Under the pieces are notes generated by a model. That model saw nothing but the letters and a program-made list of their open reading frames with translations. It made no database searches and was not told the origin of the DNA. Positions 1 through 5,505 of a DNA stretch of 7,886 nucleotides are shown piece by piece. Made by a program: the position numbers and the translations under genes. Origin of the DNA: Beijerinckiaceae bacterium (GTDB lineage Bacteria; Pseudomonadota; Alphaproteobacteria; Rhizobiales; Beijerinckiaceae); assembly GCA_947380915.1 (NCBI GenBank), contig CANCSY010000140.1, positions 1-7,886 on the forward strand, written 5' to 3'. The stretch's first letter is position 1. Every line of letters starts with the position of its first letter.

Positions 1-95
1 CCTTTCAGGATATGGACGCGGGCCGCGCCCCGGCCCAGACTGAGATGGACATCGCGCATGGAAATGGCGCCTGCGGACCGCTGGGAATTCGACAT
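1..95 (-). CDS. ABC transporter ATP-binding protein, N-terminal fragment (YbbA/LolD-like)
   Basis: The minus strand has an open frame from an ATG at 95 to the window edge: 31 codons plus two bases. The peptide contains AISMRDVHLSLGRG and then ARVHILKG, which fits the first beta strands of LolD/YbbA-type exporter ATPases (a V-x-L-x-L strand, then V-x-I-L-K-G before the G-E segment and Walker A). Walker A itself lies outside the window, so the assignment rests on this short match plus context: ABC ATPases of this type are commonly divergent from a TesA-like esterase, as found here. The ATG at 95 is preceded by a purine-rich AGGAATGAGAAGAGC that can serve as ribosome binding site. A second in-frame ATG at 59 is possible but would remove a stretch that looks coding. 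The likely role is ATP hydrolysis for an inner-membrane exporter with an FtsX-like permease. The subfamily is not settled. Confidence 0.6.
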   Translation of the reverse strand, partial: MSNSQRSAGAISMRDVHLSLGRGAARVHILK

Positions 96-777
96 GCTCT
101 TCTCATTCCTTCGTCAGATCATCGCGCGACTGACCCTGAGCCTCGCATATGGTGTGGCCCGACCCATCCTGCAAACCGCCGGGGCTCTGGTTATCATGCT
201 CTCCCTCGCAACGCCCGCATCCGCCCAGCAGCGAATCGTCGCGCTGGGGGACTCGCTTTCCGCAGGCTATCTCCTGCCCCAGAAAAACGCCTTCCCCACG
301 GTGCTTGAGCGTGTCCTGCGCGAGAAGGGCCGCAAGGTGGAGGTGAGCAACGCGGGCGTCTCCGGCGACACCGCCAGCGGGGGTCTGGAGCGGCTGGACT
401 GGGCTGTGGGCGATGGGGCGGATCTCGTCATCGTCGAGCTTGGCGCCAACGACATGCTGCGGGGCGTCGACCCCTCGATTACGCGCAAGGCGCTGGCCGA
501 GATCATCACCCGGCTTCAGGCGAAGAAGATTCTCGTGCTGCTGGCGGGCATGGTCGCCGCCCCCGGCATGGGGCGGGACTACGAGACGAAATTCAACGCT
601 ATTTATAAGGATCTGGCGCGGGAATTCGGCGTGCCGCTCTATCCCTTCTTCCTCGAGGGCGTGGCCGGGAACCGGAGCCTGCTCCTGCCCGACGGGCTGC
701 ATCCCACCCCTGAGGGGGTCGAGACCATCGTGCGGGGCATTCTGCCCAGCGTCGAGGCTCTGTTGCCAAAACAGTGA
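94..777 (+). CDS. tesA: Secreted GDSL/SGNH esterase (arylesterase / thioesterase I, TesA-like)
   Basis: This is a serine hydrolase of the SGNH family that probably cleaves thioesters and small esters in the periplasm. Numbered from the ATG at 94 (227 residues), all SGNH blocks are present. Block I is GDSLSAGY with nucleophile Ser54; block II has Gly91 in VSGDTASGG; block III is GANDML with Asn119; block V is DGLHP with Asp200 and His203. An N-terminal hydrophobic segment ending in ATPASA and followed by QQR (near residue 45) looks like a type I signal peptide, so the mature enzyme would be about 182 residues, the usual size. The start is uncertain. ATG 94 has GGGAA upstream and abuts the divergent ABC gene. 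ATG 58 would run into that gene. GTG 154 would give a more standard signal peptide of about 24 residues but lacks a good ribosome binding site. The physiological substrate cannot be read from sequence. Confidence 0.9.
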   Translation: MLFSFLRQIIARLTLSLAYGVARPILQTAGALVIMLSLATPASAQQRIVALGDSLSAGYLLPQKNAFPTVLERVLREKGRKVEVSNAGVSGDTASGGLERLDWAVGDGADLVIVELGANDMLRGVDPSITRKALAEIITRLQAKKILVLLAGMVAAPGMGRDYETKFNAIYKDLAREFGVPLYPFFLEGVAGNRSLLLPDGLHPTPEGVETIVRGILPSVEALLPKQ

Positions 778-789
778 ACGCAGGCCGTC

Positions 790-817
790 TTCAACCGTTC
801 ATCTCAAATTCTATGAT
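790..817 (+). promoter_or_regulatory. Possible promoter for thpR
   Basis: The 83-base gap between the esterase and thpR is locally AT-richer than its surroundings. It holds TATGAT at 812-817, five of six matches to the -10 consensus. A weak TTCAAC at 790-795 lies 16 bases upstream as a -35 candidate, with three of six matches. The spacing suits a sigma-70-type promoter and would let thpR be transcribed separately from the esterase. The weak -35 keeps confidence low, and read-through from the esterase gene is equally possible. Confidence 0.33.
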
Positions 818-860
818 GGACGCGGGCGGCTGATTCGAATGGTCGTGAGGAGGTGGAGCC

Positions 861-1421
861 ATGCCCAGATTGTTCACCGGGATCGAGATCCCCGAGCCCC
901 TGGGGCGCGAGCTCGCCCTGATGCGCGGTGGCCTGTCGGGCGCCCGCTGGATGGATCCTGAAAACTTCCACATCACCCTGCGCTTCATGGGCGACGTCGA
1001 TCAGGGCCTGGCCCGCGAGGTCTATCTGGAGCTGTGGCGGGTGCGGCGCGGACCTGTGCCGATCACCCTCGGCGAGCTGTCCTTCTTCGGCGGCGACCGC
1101 CCGCGCTCCCTCATTATCAAGGTGCAGCCCAATCCCGAACTCATGGAGCTGCAAGCCGAGCAGGAGCGGATCATGCGCCGCATCGGCCTTGCGCCCGAGA
1201 CCCGCAAGTTCACGCCCCATGTCACCCTGGCCCGCCTGCGCGGAACCAGCTCCGTGGCGGTGGCGGATTATCTCAGCCTGCGCGGCTTTCCCCCGCGCGG
1301 CGCGTGGCTCGCCGAGCAGTTCGTCGTCTATTCGTCCCGCGATTCGGTCGGCGGCGGGCCCTATGTCATCGAGGCCGAATATCCCCTTGGGGAGCAGCAG
1401 CAGCGCAGCGCGGCGGGTTGA
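861..1421 (+). CDS. thpR: RNA 2',3'-cyclic 3'-phosphodiesterase (2H phosphoesterase, LigT/ThpR family)
   Basis: This 186-residue protein is of usual length for the bacterial ThpR/LigT branch of the 2H phosphoesterases, which open 2',3'-cyclic phosphates at RNA ends to 2'-phosphates; some members ligate tRNA halves in vitro. Both signature motifs are present: HITL at residues 37-40 (His37, Thr39) and HVTLARL at 120-126 (His120, Thr122), giving the paired histidines of the active site. The N-terminus RLFTGIEIP and the segment RWMDPENFHITLRFMG are typical. The start is well fixed by AGGAGG seven bases before the ATG. The C-terminal tail after YPLG is Gln- and Ser-rich and probably disordered. 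The gene follows the esterase on the same strand after 83 bases and converges on the SDR gene, leaving 18 bases between stops. The stop codon lies inside a strong hairpin. Cytoplasmic; the cellular RNA substrate is unknown for this family. Confidence 0.93.
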   Translation: MPRLFTGIEIPEPLGRELALMRGGLSGARWMDPENFHITLRFMGDVDQGLAREVYLELWRVRRGPVPITLGELSFFGGDRPRSLIIKVQPNPELMELQAEQERIMRRIGLAPETRKFTPHVTLARLRGTSSVAVADYLSLRGFPPRGAWLAEQFVVYSSRDSVGGGPYVIEAEYPLGEQQQRSAAG

Positions 1422-1431
1422 GCCGCCGCGC
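1408..1431. terminator. GC-only 9-bp hairpin between convergent genes (putative bidirectional terminator)
   Basis: Bases 1408-1416 (GCGCGGCGG) pair perfectly with 1423-1431 (CCGCCGCGC) around a six-base loop, GTTGAG. The thpR stop codon (1419-1421) lies in that loop, and the stop of the converging SDR gene starts nine bases past the stem. The stem forms in transcripts from either strand. Neither side has a T-tract, so it is not a canonical intrinsic terminator. The position between convergent genes argues for transcription stop or 3'-end protection for both mRNAs. Confidence 0.5.
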
Positions 1432-1439
1432 GCTGGCGC

Positions 1440-2225
1440 TTACTTCGGCGCGAGGCGGATGGCGCCATCGAGGCGGATCGATTCGCCATTGAGCATGTCG
1501 TTCTCGCAGATCACCCGCACCAGCGCCGCATATTCCTCCGGCTTTCCGAGCCGCGAGGGGAAGGGCACGCTGGCGGCCAGGGAATTGCGGACCTCGTCGG
1601 TGAAGGCGTCAAACATGGGCGTGTGGAACAGGCCCGGCTGGATCGTCATCACGCGCACGCCAAGGGAGGAGAGATCGCGCGCGATGGGAAGCGTCATGCC
1701 CAGCACGCCCGCTTTCGAGGCCGCATAAGCCGCTTGCCCGATCTGTCCATCTTCCGCCGCCACCGATGAGGTGTTGACGATGAGCCCGCGCTGCCCGTCA
1801 GCGTCGATGGGCTCGAGCCCCGCCATGGCCGCCGCACATTTGGAAATCATCATGAAGGTGCCGACGAGATTGATGGCGATGGTCTTCTGGAAGGTCGCCA
1901 TGTCATGGGCGATGAGCTCGCCCGTGTCGCGTTTTTTTGCAACCGTGCGCTTGCCCGGCGCAATGCCTGCGCAATTCACGAGCAACCGTTCCACCCCATG
2001 GGCGGCGCGGGCGCCCGCAAGCGCGGCGTCGACCGAGGCCTCATTGGTCACATCGGTCGAGAAATAGGCCCCACCGATCTCCGCCGCGATCTTCTCGCCC
2101 CGCTCTTTCTGCAGATCGAGGATCGCGACCTTGACGCCCTGGGCGGCGAGCATGCGCGCTGTCGCCTCGCCAAGACCCGAGGCTGCGCCCGTGACCACGG
2201 CGGCCATGCCGGAATTCAGTTTCAT
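1440..2225 (-). CDS. Short-chain dehydrogenase, HSD10-like 3-hydroxyacyl-CoA dehydrogenase
   Basis: This 261-residue classical SDR most resembles the type II 3-hydroxyacyl-CoA / 2-methyl-3-hydroxybutyryl-CoA dehydrogenase (HSD17B10) group, which oxidises 3-hydroxyacyl-CoAs with NAD+ in fatty acid and isoleucine breakdown. Visible motifs are TGAASGLG at 12-19 (nucleotide binding), Asp37 after the second strand (favours NAD over NADP), NCAG at 84-87, Asn119, Ser154, and the YxxxK pair Tyr167/Lys171. The segments GQIGQAAYAASKAG, TLPIARDL, VPFPSRLG and LNGESIRLDGAIR are characteristic of this subgroup. The start is the ATG at 2225, preceded by AAGGAAG six bases upstream. It overlaps the stop of the upstream membrane-protein gene by four bases (ATGA), so translation is probably coupled. 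Upstream in-frame codons lie inside that gene in another frame and are not coding. A run of seven A's falls at codons 96-98. The exact substrate is inferred. Confidence 0.88.
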   Translation of the reverse strand: MKLNSGMAAVVTGAASGLGEATARMLAAQGVKVAILDLQKERGEKIAAEIGGAYFSTDVTNEASVDAALAGARAAHGVERLLVNCAGIAPGKRTVAKKRDTGELIAHDMATFQKTIAINLVGTFMMISKCAAAMAGLEPIDADGQRGLIVNTSSVAAEDGQIGQAAYAASKAGVLGMTLPIARDLSSLGVRVMTIQPGLFHTPMFDAFTDEVRNSLAASVPFPSRLGKPEEYAALVRVICENDMLNGESIRLDGAIRLAPK

Positions 2226-2740
2226 GCTGTTCTTCCTTCCAGTTCGGTCGTTGCCGCGCCGGCGTTGCGTCCGGCGATCAGCCAATAAATGCTTCCCGCG
2301 ATGAGGCCCACGAAGAAGAAGAGCAGCAGGAATCGGCTCTCCGTCGCGGCGGTGATGGAATCCGGCGCCGTGGTCCTGCGCTCCAGCCCCGTCCACAGGC
2401 GCAGCAGGAAGGGCATGGATGCAGCCAGTCCTCCGGAGCAACAAGCATACCAGAGCCAGCTGCGCAGCCGCGCCAGTTCTCCCAAAAGCGCCGCCACGCC
2501 GAGCGGCGCGATGCAGATGGCGAGAGCCACGCCATGCACCAGAAGCAGCAGGCTGGTCGCTGCATCCTCCGGCTCGATGGCGTTATCGACCAGAGCGAGG
2601 ACGCCGGTCAGGAACATGGCGAAGCCCGCCTCGCGCGTCACCGGATCCAGAATGGCCAGAACCGGCAAGGCGATGACGCCGCCCGCCATGCCGCAGGCAA
2701 GGCCAGCCAAAATGATGAATATGCGTCCGATCTGGCCCAT
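2222..2740 (-). CDS. Unrecognised multi-pass membrane protein, 172 residues
   Basis: I do not recognise a named family. Hydrophobic segments lie at about residues 7-30, 39-52 (weaker), 63-89, 95-116 and 136-157, so four or five membrane helices are likely. Between the last two is an Arg/Thr-rich loop (RRTTAPDSITAATESR), and the C-terminus is short and polar. There is no clear signal peptide, catalytic motif or metal site. The last helix, ending in YWLIAG, resembles small hypothetical membrane proteins of alphaproteobacteria from memory, which I cannot verify. The ATG at 2740 has only a weak GGGCG-type upstream sequence. The stop overlaps the start of the HSD10-like SDR by four bases, and the HNH gene ends 72 bases upstream on the same strand. 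The tight coupling suggests co-expression with the SDR but does not reveal function. Its GC-rich codon use matches its neighbours. Confidence 0.75.
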   Translation of the reverse strand: MGQIGRIFIILAGLACGMAGGVIALPVLAILDPVTREAGFAMFLTGVLALVDNAIEPEDAATSLLLLVHGVALAICIAPLGVAALLGELARLRSWLWYACCSGGLAASMPFLLRLWTGLERRTTAPDSITAATESRFLLLFFFVGLIAGSIYWLIAGRNAGAATTELEGRTA

Positions 2741-2771
2741 GGCGCGCCCGTTGAGACGCGGTTCCTAGCAC

Positions 2772-2791
2772 GAGGCGGCGCGCCGCGCCTC
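2772..2791. other. Short GC-rich hairpin between HNH and membrane-protein genes
   Basis: GAGGCG (2772-2777) pairs with CGCCTC (2786-2791) around an eight-base GC loop that contains the self-complementary GGCGCGCC. It lies in the 72-base gap downstream of the HNH stop. There is no T-tract on the minus strand, so a terminator role is only possible. It could instead be a stabilising 3' hairpin or a spacer in a three-gene operon. Confidence 0.25.
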
Positions 2792-2812
2792 TTCGACAAA
2801 GGGCGAGGCCGT

Positions 2813-3382
2813 TCACGGCTCCAGCGGCGAGTCCCAATACAGATAATCGAACCAGCTTTCATGCAGGTAGTTCGGCGGGAACAGGCGACCGTTCTGGTGG
2901 AGATCGCTGACCGTGGGCGCAAACGGGCGATGCGCCGGGATCATGCCGGCCTCGGCGGGCATCTTGTCGGCCTTGCGCAGATTGCAGGGGGAGCAGGCGG
3001 CGACCACATTTTCCCAGGTGGTGGAGCCGCCCTTGGACCGGGGGATCACGTGATCGAAGGTCAGCTCCTCCCGAGAGCCGCAATATTGGCAGGAGAACCG
3101 ATCCCGCAGGAAGACGTTGAAGCGGGTGAAGGCCGGGTGACGCGAGGGTTTGACATAGGTCTTGAGGGAAACGACTGAGGGCAGGCGCATCTCGAAGGTC
3201 GGGCTGCGGACGCATTTGTCATATTCGGAGACGATGTTCACCCGGTCGAGGAAGACCGCCTTGATCGCATCCTGCCAGGACCACAGAGACAGCGGATAGT
3301 AGCTCAGCGGCCGGAAGTCGGCGTTGAGGACAAGGGCCGGACAAGCCTCCGGCGGGACCACGGGCTGGAAGTGAACCGTCAA
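2813..3382 (-). CDS. HNH endonuclease-family protein
   Basis: This 189-residue protein has a zinc-stabilised HNH domain in its central part. Cys98-x2-Cys101 and Cys130-x2-Cys133 form the zinc pairs. Between them lies FDHVIPRSKGGSTTWENVV with Asp110-His111 (catalytic His) and Asn125, followed by CNLRK, where the third HNH position is Asn134. The N-terminal 90 residues (ALVLNADFRPLSYYPLSLWS and onward) are the conserved leader of a widespread chromosomal HNH family common in alphaproteobacteria. Its biological role is not established: the fold predicts metal-dependent DNA cleavage, but the gene stands alone without a methylase, phage or toxin partner. The start is a TTG at 3382, supported by AGAGGG eight bases upstream and by the conserved leader. 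The first in-frame ATG is codon 65, too late. A promoter and a leader hairpin lie upstream. Restriction, repair or recombination roles are all open. Confidence 0.88.
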   Translation of the reverse strand: MTVHFQPVVPPEACPALVLNADFRPLSYYPLSLWSWQDAIKAVFLDRVNIVSEYDKCVRSPTFEMRLPSVVSLKTYVKPSRHPAFTRFNVFLRDRFSCQYCGSREELTFDHVIPRSKGGSTTWENVVAACSPCNLRKADKMPAEAGMIPAHRPFAPTVSDLHQNGRLFPPNYLHESWFDYLYWDSPLEP

Positions 3383-3406
3383 CCTGGACGCCCTCTTTCC
3401 GATGCG

Positions 3407-3424
3407 CCCCGGAGCAAACCGGGG
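3407..3424 (-). promoter_or_regulatory. Hairpin in the predicted leader of the HNH gene
   Basis: CCCCGG (3407-3412) and CCGGGG (3419-3424) form a perfect six-pair GC stem with a six-base loop. It lies between the putative promoter and the ribosome binding site of the HNH gene, about 25 bases before the TTG start. No T-tract follows, so it is not a terminator. It could stabilise the leader or modulate translation of a gene with a weak start codon. Confidence 0.35.
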
Positions 3425-3437
3425 TTCGCACCCATAA

Positions 3438-3465
3438 TGTATAGGGCTGACGACAGGATTGTGAA
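3438..3465 (-). promoter_or_regulatory. Putative sigma-70-type promoter of the HNH gene
   Basis: On the minus strand TTCACA (3465-3460, five of six matches to TTGACA) is followed after 16 bases by TATACA (3443-3438, four of six). This is one of the few AT-rich patches in the gap. It would start transcription roughly 50 bases before the HNH start codon, giving a leader that contains the 3407-3424 hairpin. Confidence 0.45.
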
Positions 3466-3491
3466 GCCGGTTTCTGCGGCCTAGCTGTCGC

Positions 3492-3552
3492 GGGGGGTCT
3501 GGTTGTCCCCCGATCCACAGGGGCCATTGGCGCGCAGCAGCGCAGTGGCCCC
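3492..3552. other. Structured intergenic element with alternating G and C blocks
   Basis: The 221-base gap between hbd and the HNH gene holds four blocks that can pair in competing ways: GGGGGG (3492-3497), CCCCC (3507-3511), GGGG (3520-3523) and CCCC (3549-3552). The strongest fold pairs 3520-3529 with 3543-3552: ten pairs including one G-T, with an inner CGC/GCG closing a GCAGCA loop. The first two blocks form a second stem of five or six pairs. No T-tract follows on either strand. It could be the transcription end of the etf-hbd operon, a small RNA, or a leader structure. I cannot decide among these by eye. Confidence 0.4.
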
Positions 3553-3603
3553 GCCAGAATCATTTGTCAATCGAACGCCTGGAGGGGCTTTTCCGCAGTG
3601 GAA

Positions 3604-4485
3604 TCAGCGGGTGGGGATTGGCGTCCCGCTGCGGTAATCGTAGAAGCCGCGCCGTGTCTTGCGACCAAGCCAGCCCGCCTCGACATATTTCACCAGCAGG
3701 GGGCAGGGGCGGTATTTCGAATCCGCCAGGCCTTCGTGCAACGCCTGCATGATCGCCAGACAGGTGTCGAGGCCGATGAAATCGGCCAGCTGGAGCGGAC
3801 CCATCGGGTGATTCGCGCCCAGCCGCATGGCGGTGTCGATGGCCTCGACCGAGCCAACGCCCTCATAAAGCGTATAAATCGCCTCGTTGATCATCGGGAG
3901 CAGGATACGGTTGACGATGAAGGCGGGGAAGTCCTCGGAGACGGTGGCGGTCTTGCCGAGCTTGCCGACGAAGGCCTTGGCGGTCTCGAATGTGTCGTCC
4001 TCGGTCGCGATGCCACGAATCAGCTCCACAAGCTGCATGCGCGGCACCGGATTCATGAAATGAATCCCGATGAAGCGCTCGGGTCGGTCCGTGACCGAGG
4101 CCAGCCGGGTGATGGAGATGGAGGAGGTGTTGGTGGCGATGAGGGCGCCGGGCTTGAGATAGGGCGACAGGCGGGTGAAGATCTTGCGCTTCACCTCCTC
4201 GTTTTCCGAGGCCGCCTCCATGACGAGGTCGCAATCGACCAGATCCTCGAAGCTTGTCGTGGTTGCGATGCGGCCCATGGCGGCCTTGCGGTCGGGGTCG
4301 CTGAGCAGGCCCTTGGCCACGTCGCGCGCCATGGCGCCGTCCACCGTGGCCAGACCGGCGTTGAGCCGATCCTGGGATACGTCGCTCATCAGAACGTCGA
4401 GCCCCGCAAGCGCGCAGACCTGGGCGATGCCGTTGCCCATCTGCCCCGCGCCGATCACGCCGACCTTGAGAATCTCATACGTCAT
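3604..4485 (-). CDS. hbdA: 3-hydroxybutyryl-CoA dehydrogenase (HAD family)
   Basis: This enzyme oxidises (S)-3-hydroxybutyryl-CoA to acetoacetyl-CoA, or does the reverse, with NAD(P). It has 293 residues, the normal length. The N-terminal Rossmann domain carries GAGQMG at 12-17. The catalytic set known from human HAD maps at matching spacing: Ser121, His142 in IHFMNPV, Glu154 in LVEL and Asn192 in IVNRILLP. The C-terminal domain shows the family segments GANHPMGPLQLADFIGLD and GWLGRKTRRGFYDY. The ATG at 4485 has only a modest GGGTAG upstream. The gene lies 75 bases after etfA on the same strand with no obvious terminator between, so an etfB-etfA-hbd operon is likely; this order is common in alphaproteobacteria. 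It could serve fatty acid oxidation, polyhydroxybutyrate turnover or the ethylmalonyl-CoA pathway. Confidence 0.95.
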   Translation of the reverse strand: MTYEILKVGVIGAGQMGNGIAQVCALAGLDVLMSDVSQDRLNAGLATVDGAMARDVAKGLLSDPDRKAAMGRIATTTSFEDLVDCDLVMEAASENEEVKRKIFTRLSPYLKPGALIATNTSSISITRLASVTDRPERFIGIHFMNPVPRMQLVELIRGIATEDDTFETAKAFVGKLGKTATVSEDFPAFIVNRILLPMINEAIYTLYEGVGSVEAIDTAMRLGANHPMGPLQLADFIGLDTCLAIMQALHEGLADSKYRPCPLLVKYVEAGWLGRKTRRGFYDYRSGTPIPTR

Positions 4486-4560
4486 TCAGTCTACCCGCTC
4501 TGTGCCGGTCCGATCATAAGCCATGAACGGCCGCCGTCCAGCGTCCATCTGCGCAGGGAG

Positions 4561-5505
4561 TTATTTGTTCAGCTTGGCCAGTTCCGCGTCAAGCTCCGGC
4601 ATGGCCTTGAAGAGATCCGCCACAAGCCCGTAATCGGCCACCTGGAAGATCGGCGCCTCCTCGTCCTTGTTGATGGCGACGATGACCTTGGAGTCCTTCA
4701 TGCCCGCCAGATGCTGGATCGCGCCGGAAATGCCCACCGCGATATAGAGCTCGGGAGCCACCACCTTGCCGGTCTGGCCCACTTGCCAGTCATTGGGGGC
4801 GTAGCCCGCGTCCACGGCGGCGCGCGAGGCGCCCATGGCCGCGCCCAGTTTGTCGGCGACGGGCTCGATATAGGTCTTGAAATTGTCCGCGTTCTGCATG
4901 GCGCGGCCGCCCGAAATGACGATGCGGGCGGCGGTCAGTTCCGGGCGCTCGCTGCGCGCCAGCGCCTCGCCCTTGAAGCTGGAGAGGGCGGGATCGGCGG
5001 CGGCCGCAACCACCTCGATGGGCGCGCTCCCCGTGGCGGGCGCAGCCGCGAAGGCGGTGGCGCGCACGGTGATCACCTTGATGGGGTCGCCCGACTGCAC
5101 GGTCTGGATGGCGTTGCCCGCGTAGATGGGCCGCTCGAACGTGTCGGCGGAGATCACTTTGGTGATTTCCGAAATCTGCATCACGTCGAGCAGGGCCGCG
5201 ACCCGGGGCATGATGTTCTTGGCCGAGGAGGTGGCGCTGGAGACAATCGCGCCATAGTCCTTGGCCAGCGCCACGATGAGGGCGGCGGTGGGCTCGGCCA
5301 GTTGGTGGGCGTAAAGCCCGTCTTCGGCGATGAGCACCTTGGCCACGCCCTCCAGCTTTGCAGCCTCCTCGGCGGCGGCGCGGGCGTCGGGGCCGGTGGC
5401 CAGCACATGGACCGGCGCGCCAAGCTGGCAGGCTGCGGTCACGGTCTTGGCGACGGCGTCGCCCAGTTTTCCCTTCGCCACATCGGCGAGAACGAGCGTC
5501 GTCAT
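4561..5505 (-). CDS. etfA: Electron transfer flavoprotein, alpha subunit
   Basis: This is the FAD-binding subunit of ETF. It takes electrons from acyl-CoA and related dehydrogenases and passes them to ETF:ubiquinone oxidoreductase. It has 314 residues, as expected. The N-terminal domain (about 1-190) is the Ala-rich ETF alpha/beta domain. The C-terminal FAD domain shows ISGGRAMQ (197-204), ASRAAVDAG (226-234), [11 protein letters not shown] (241-251) and the family signature from [13 protein letters not shown] (253-265) to VAIN (276-279). Ser260 and the Gln264-His265 pair fall at the usual FAD contacts. The start is the ATG at 5505, which shares its A with the etfB stop (TGATG), so translation is coupled and subunit stoichiometry is likely fixed. 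GGGGTG inside the end of etfB may act as ribosome binding site. The frame stays open upstream within etfB, but that extension is not ETF-like. Confidence 0.97.
   Translation of the reverse strand: MTTLVLADVAKGKLGDAVAKTVTAACQLGAPVHVLATGPDARAAAEEAAKLEGVAKVLIAEDGLYAHQLAEPTAALIVALAKDYGAIVSSATSSAKNIMPRVAALLDVMQISEITKVISADTFERPIYAGNAIQTVQSGDPIKVITVRATAFAAAPATGSAPIEVVAAAADPALSSFKGEALARSERPELTAARIVISGGRAMQNADNFKTYIEPVADKLGAAMGASRAAVDAGYAPNDWQVGQTGKVVAPELYIAVGISGAIQHLAGMKDSKVIVAINKDEEAPIFQVADYGLVADLFKAMPELDAELAKLNK

Noticed and set aside
822..850. TTCGAAT motif before thpR resembling a tRNA T-loop
   Set aside because: The flanking bases do not form a stem and no other tRNA arms are found.
804..1220. 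Minus-strand open frame opposite thpR
   Set aside because: It is antisense to a gene with intact paired HxT motifs and has no recognisable domain or ribosome binding site.
2226..2444. Upstream extension of the SDR by 73 codons
   Set aside because: It overlaps the membrane-protein gene in another frame and precedes the normal SDR N-terminus; a good ribosome binding site supports the ATG at 2225.
3411..3440. tRNA-like T-arm (GGGGTTCGCACCC) upstream of the HNH gene, possibly an attachment site
   Set aside because: Only a three-pair stem forms, no acceptor, D or anticodon arms can be placed, and no integrase or duplicated flank is present.
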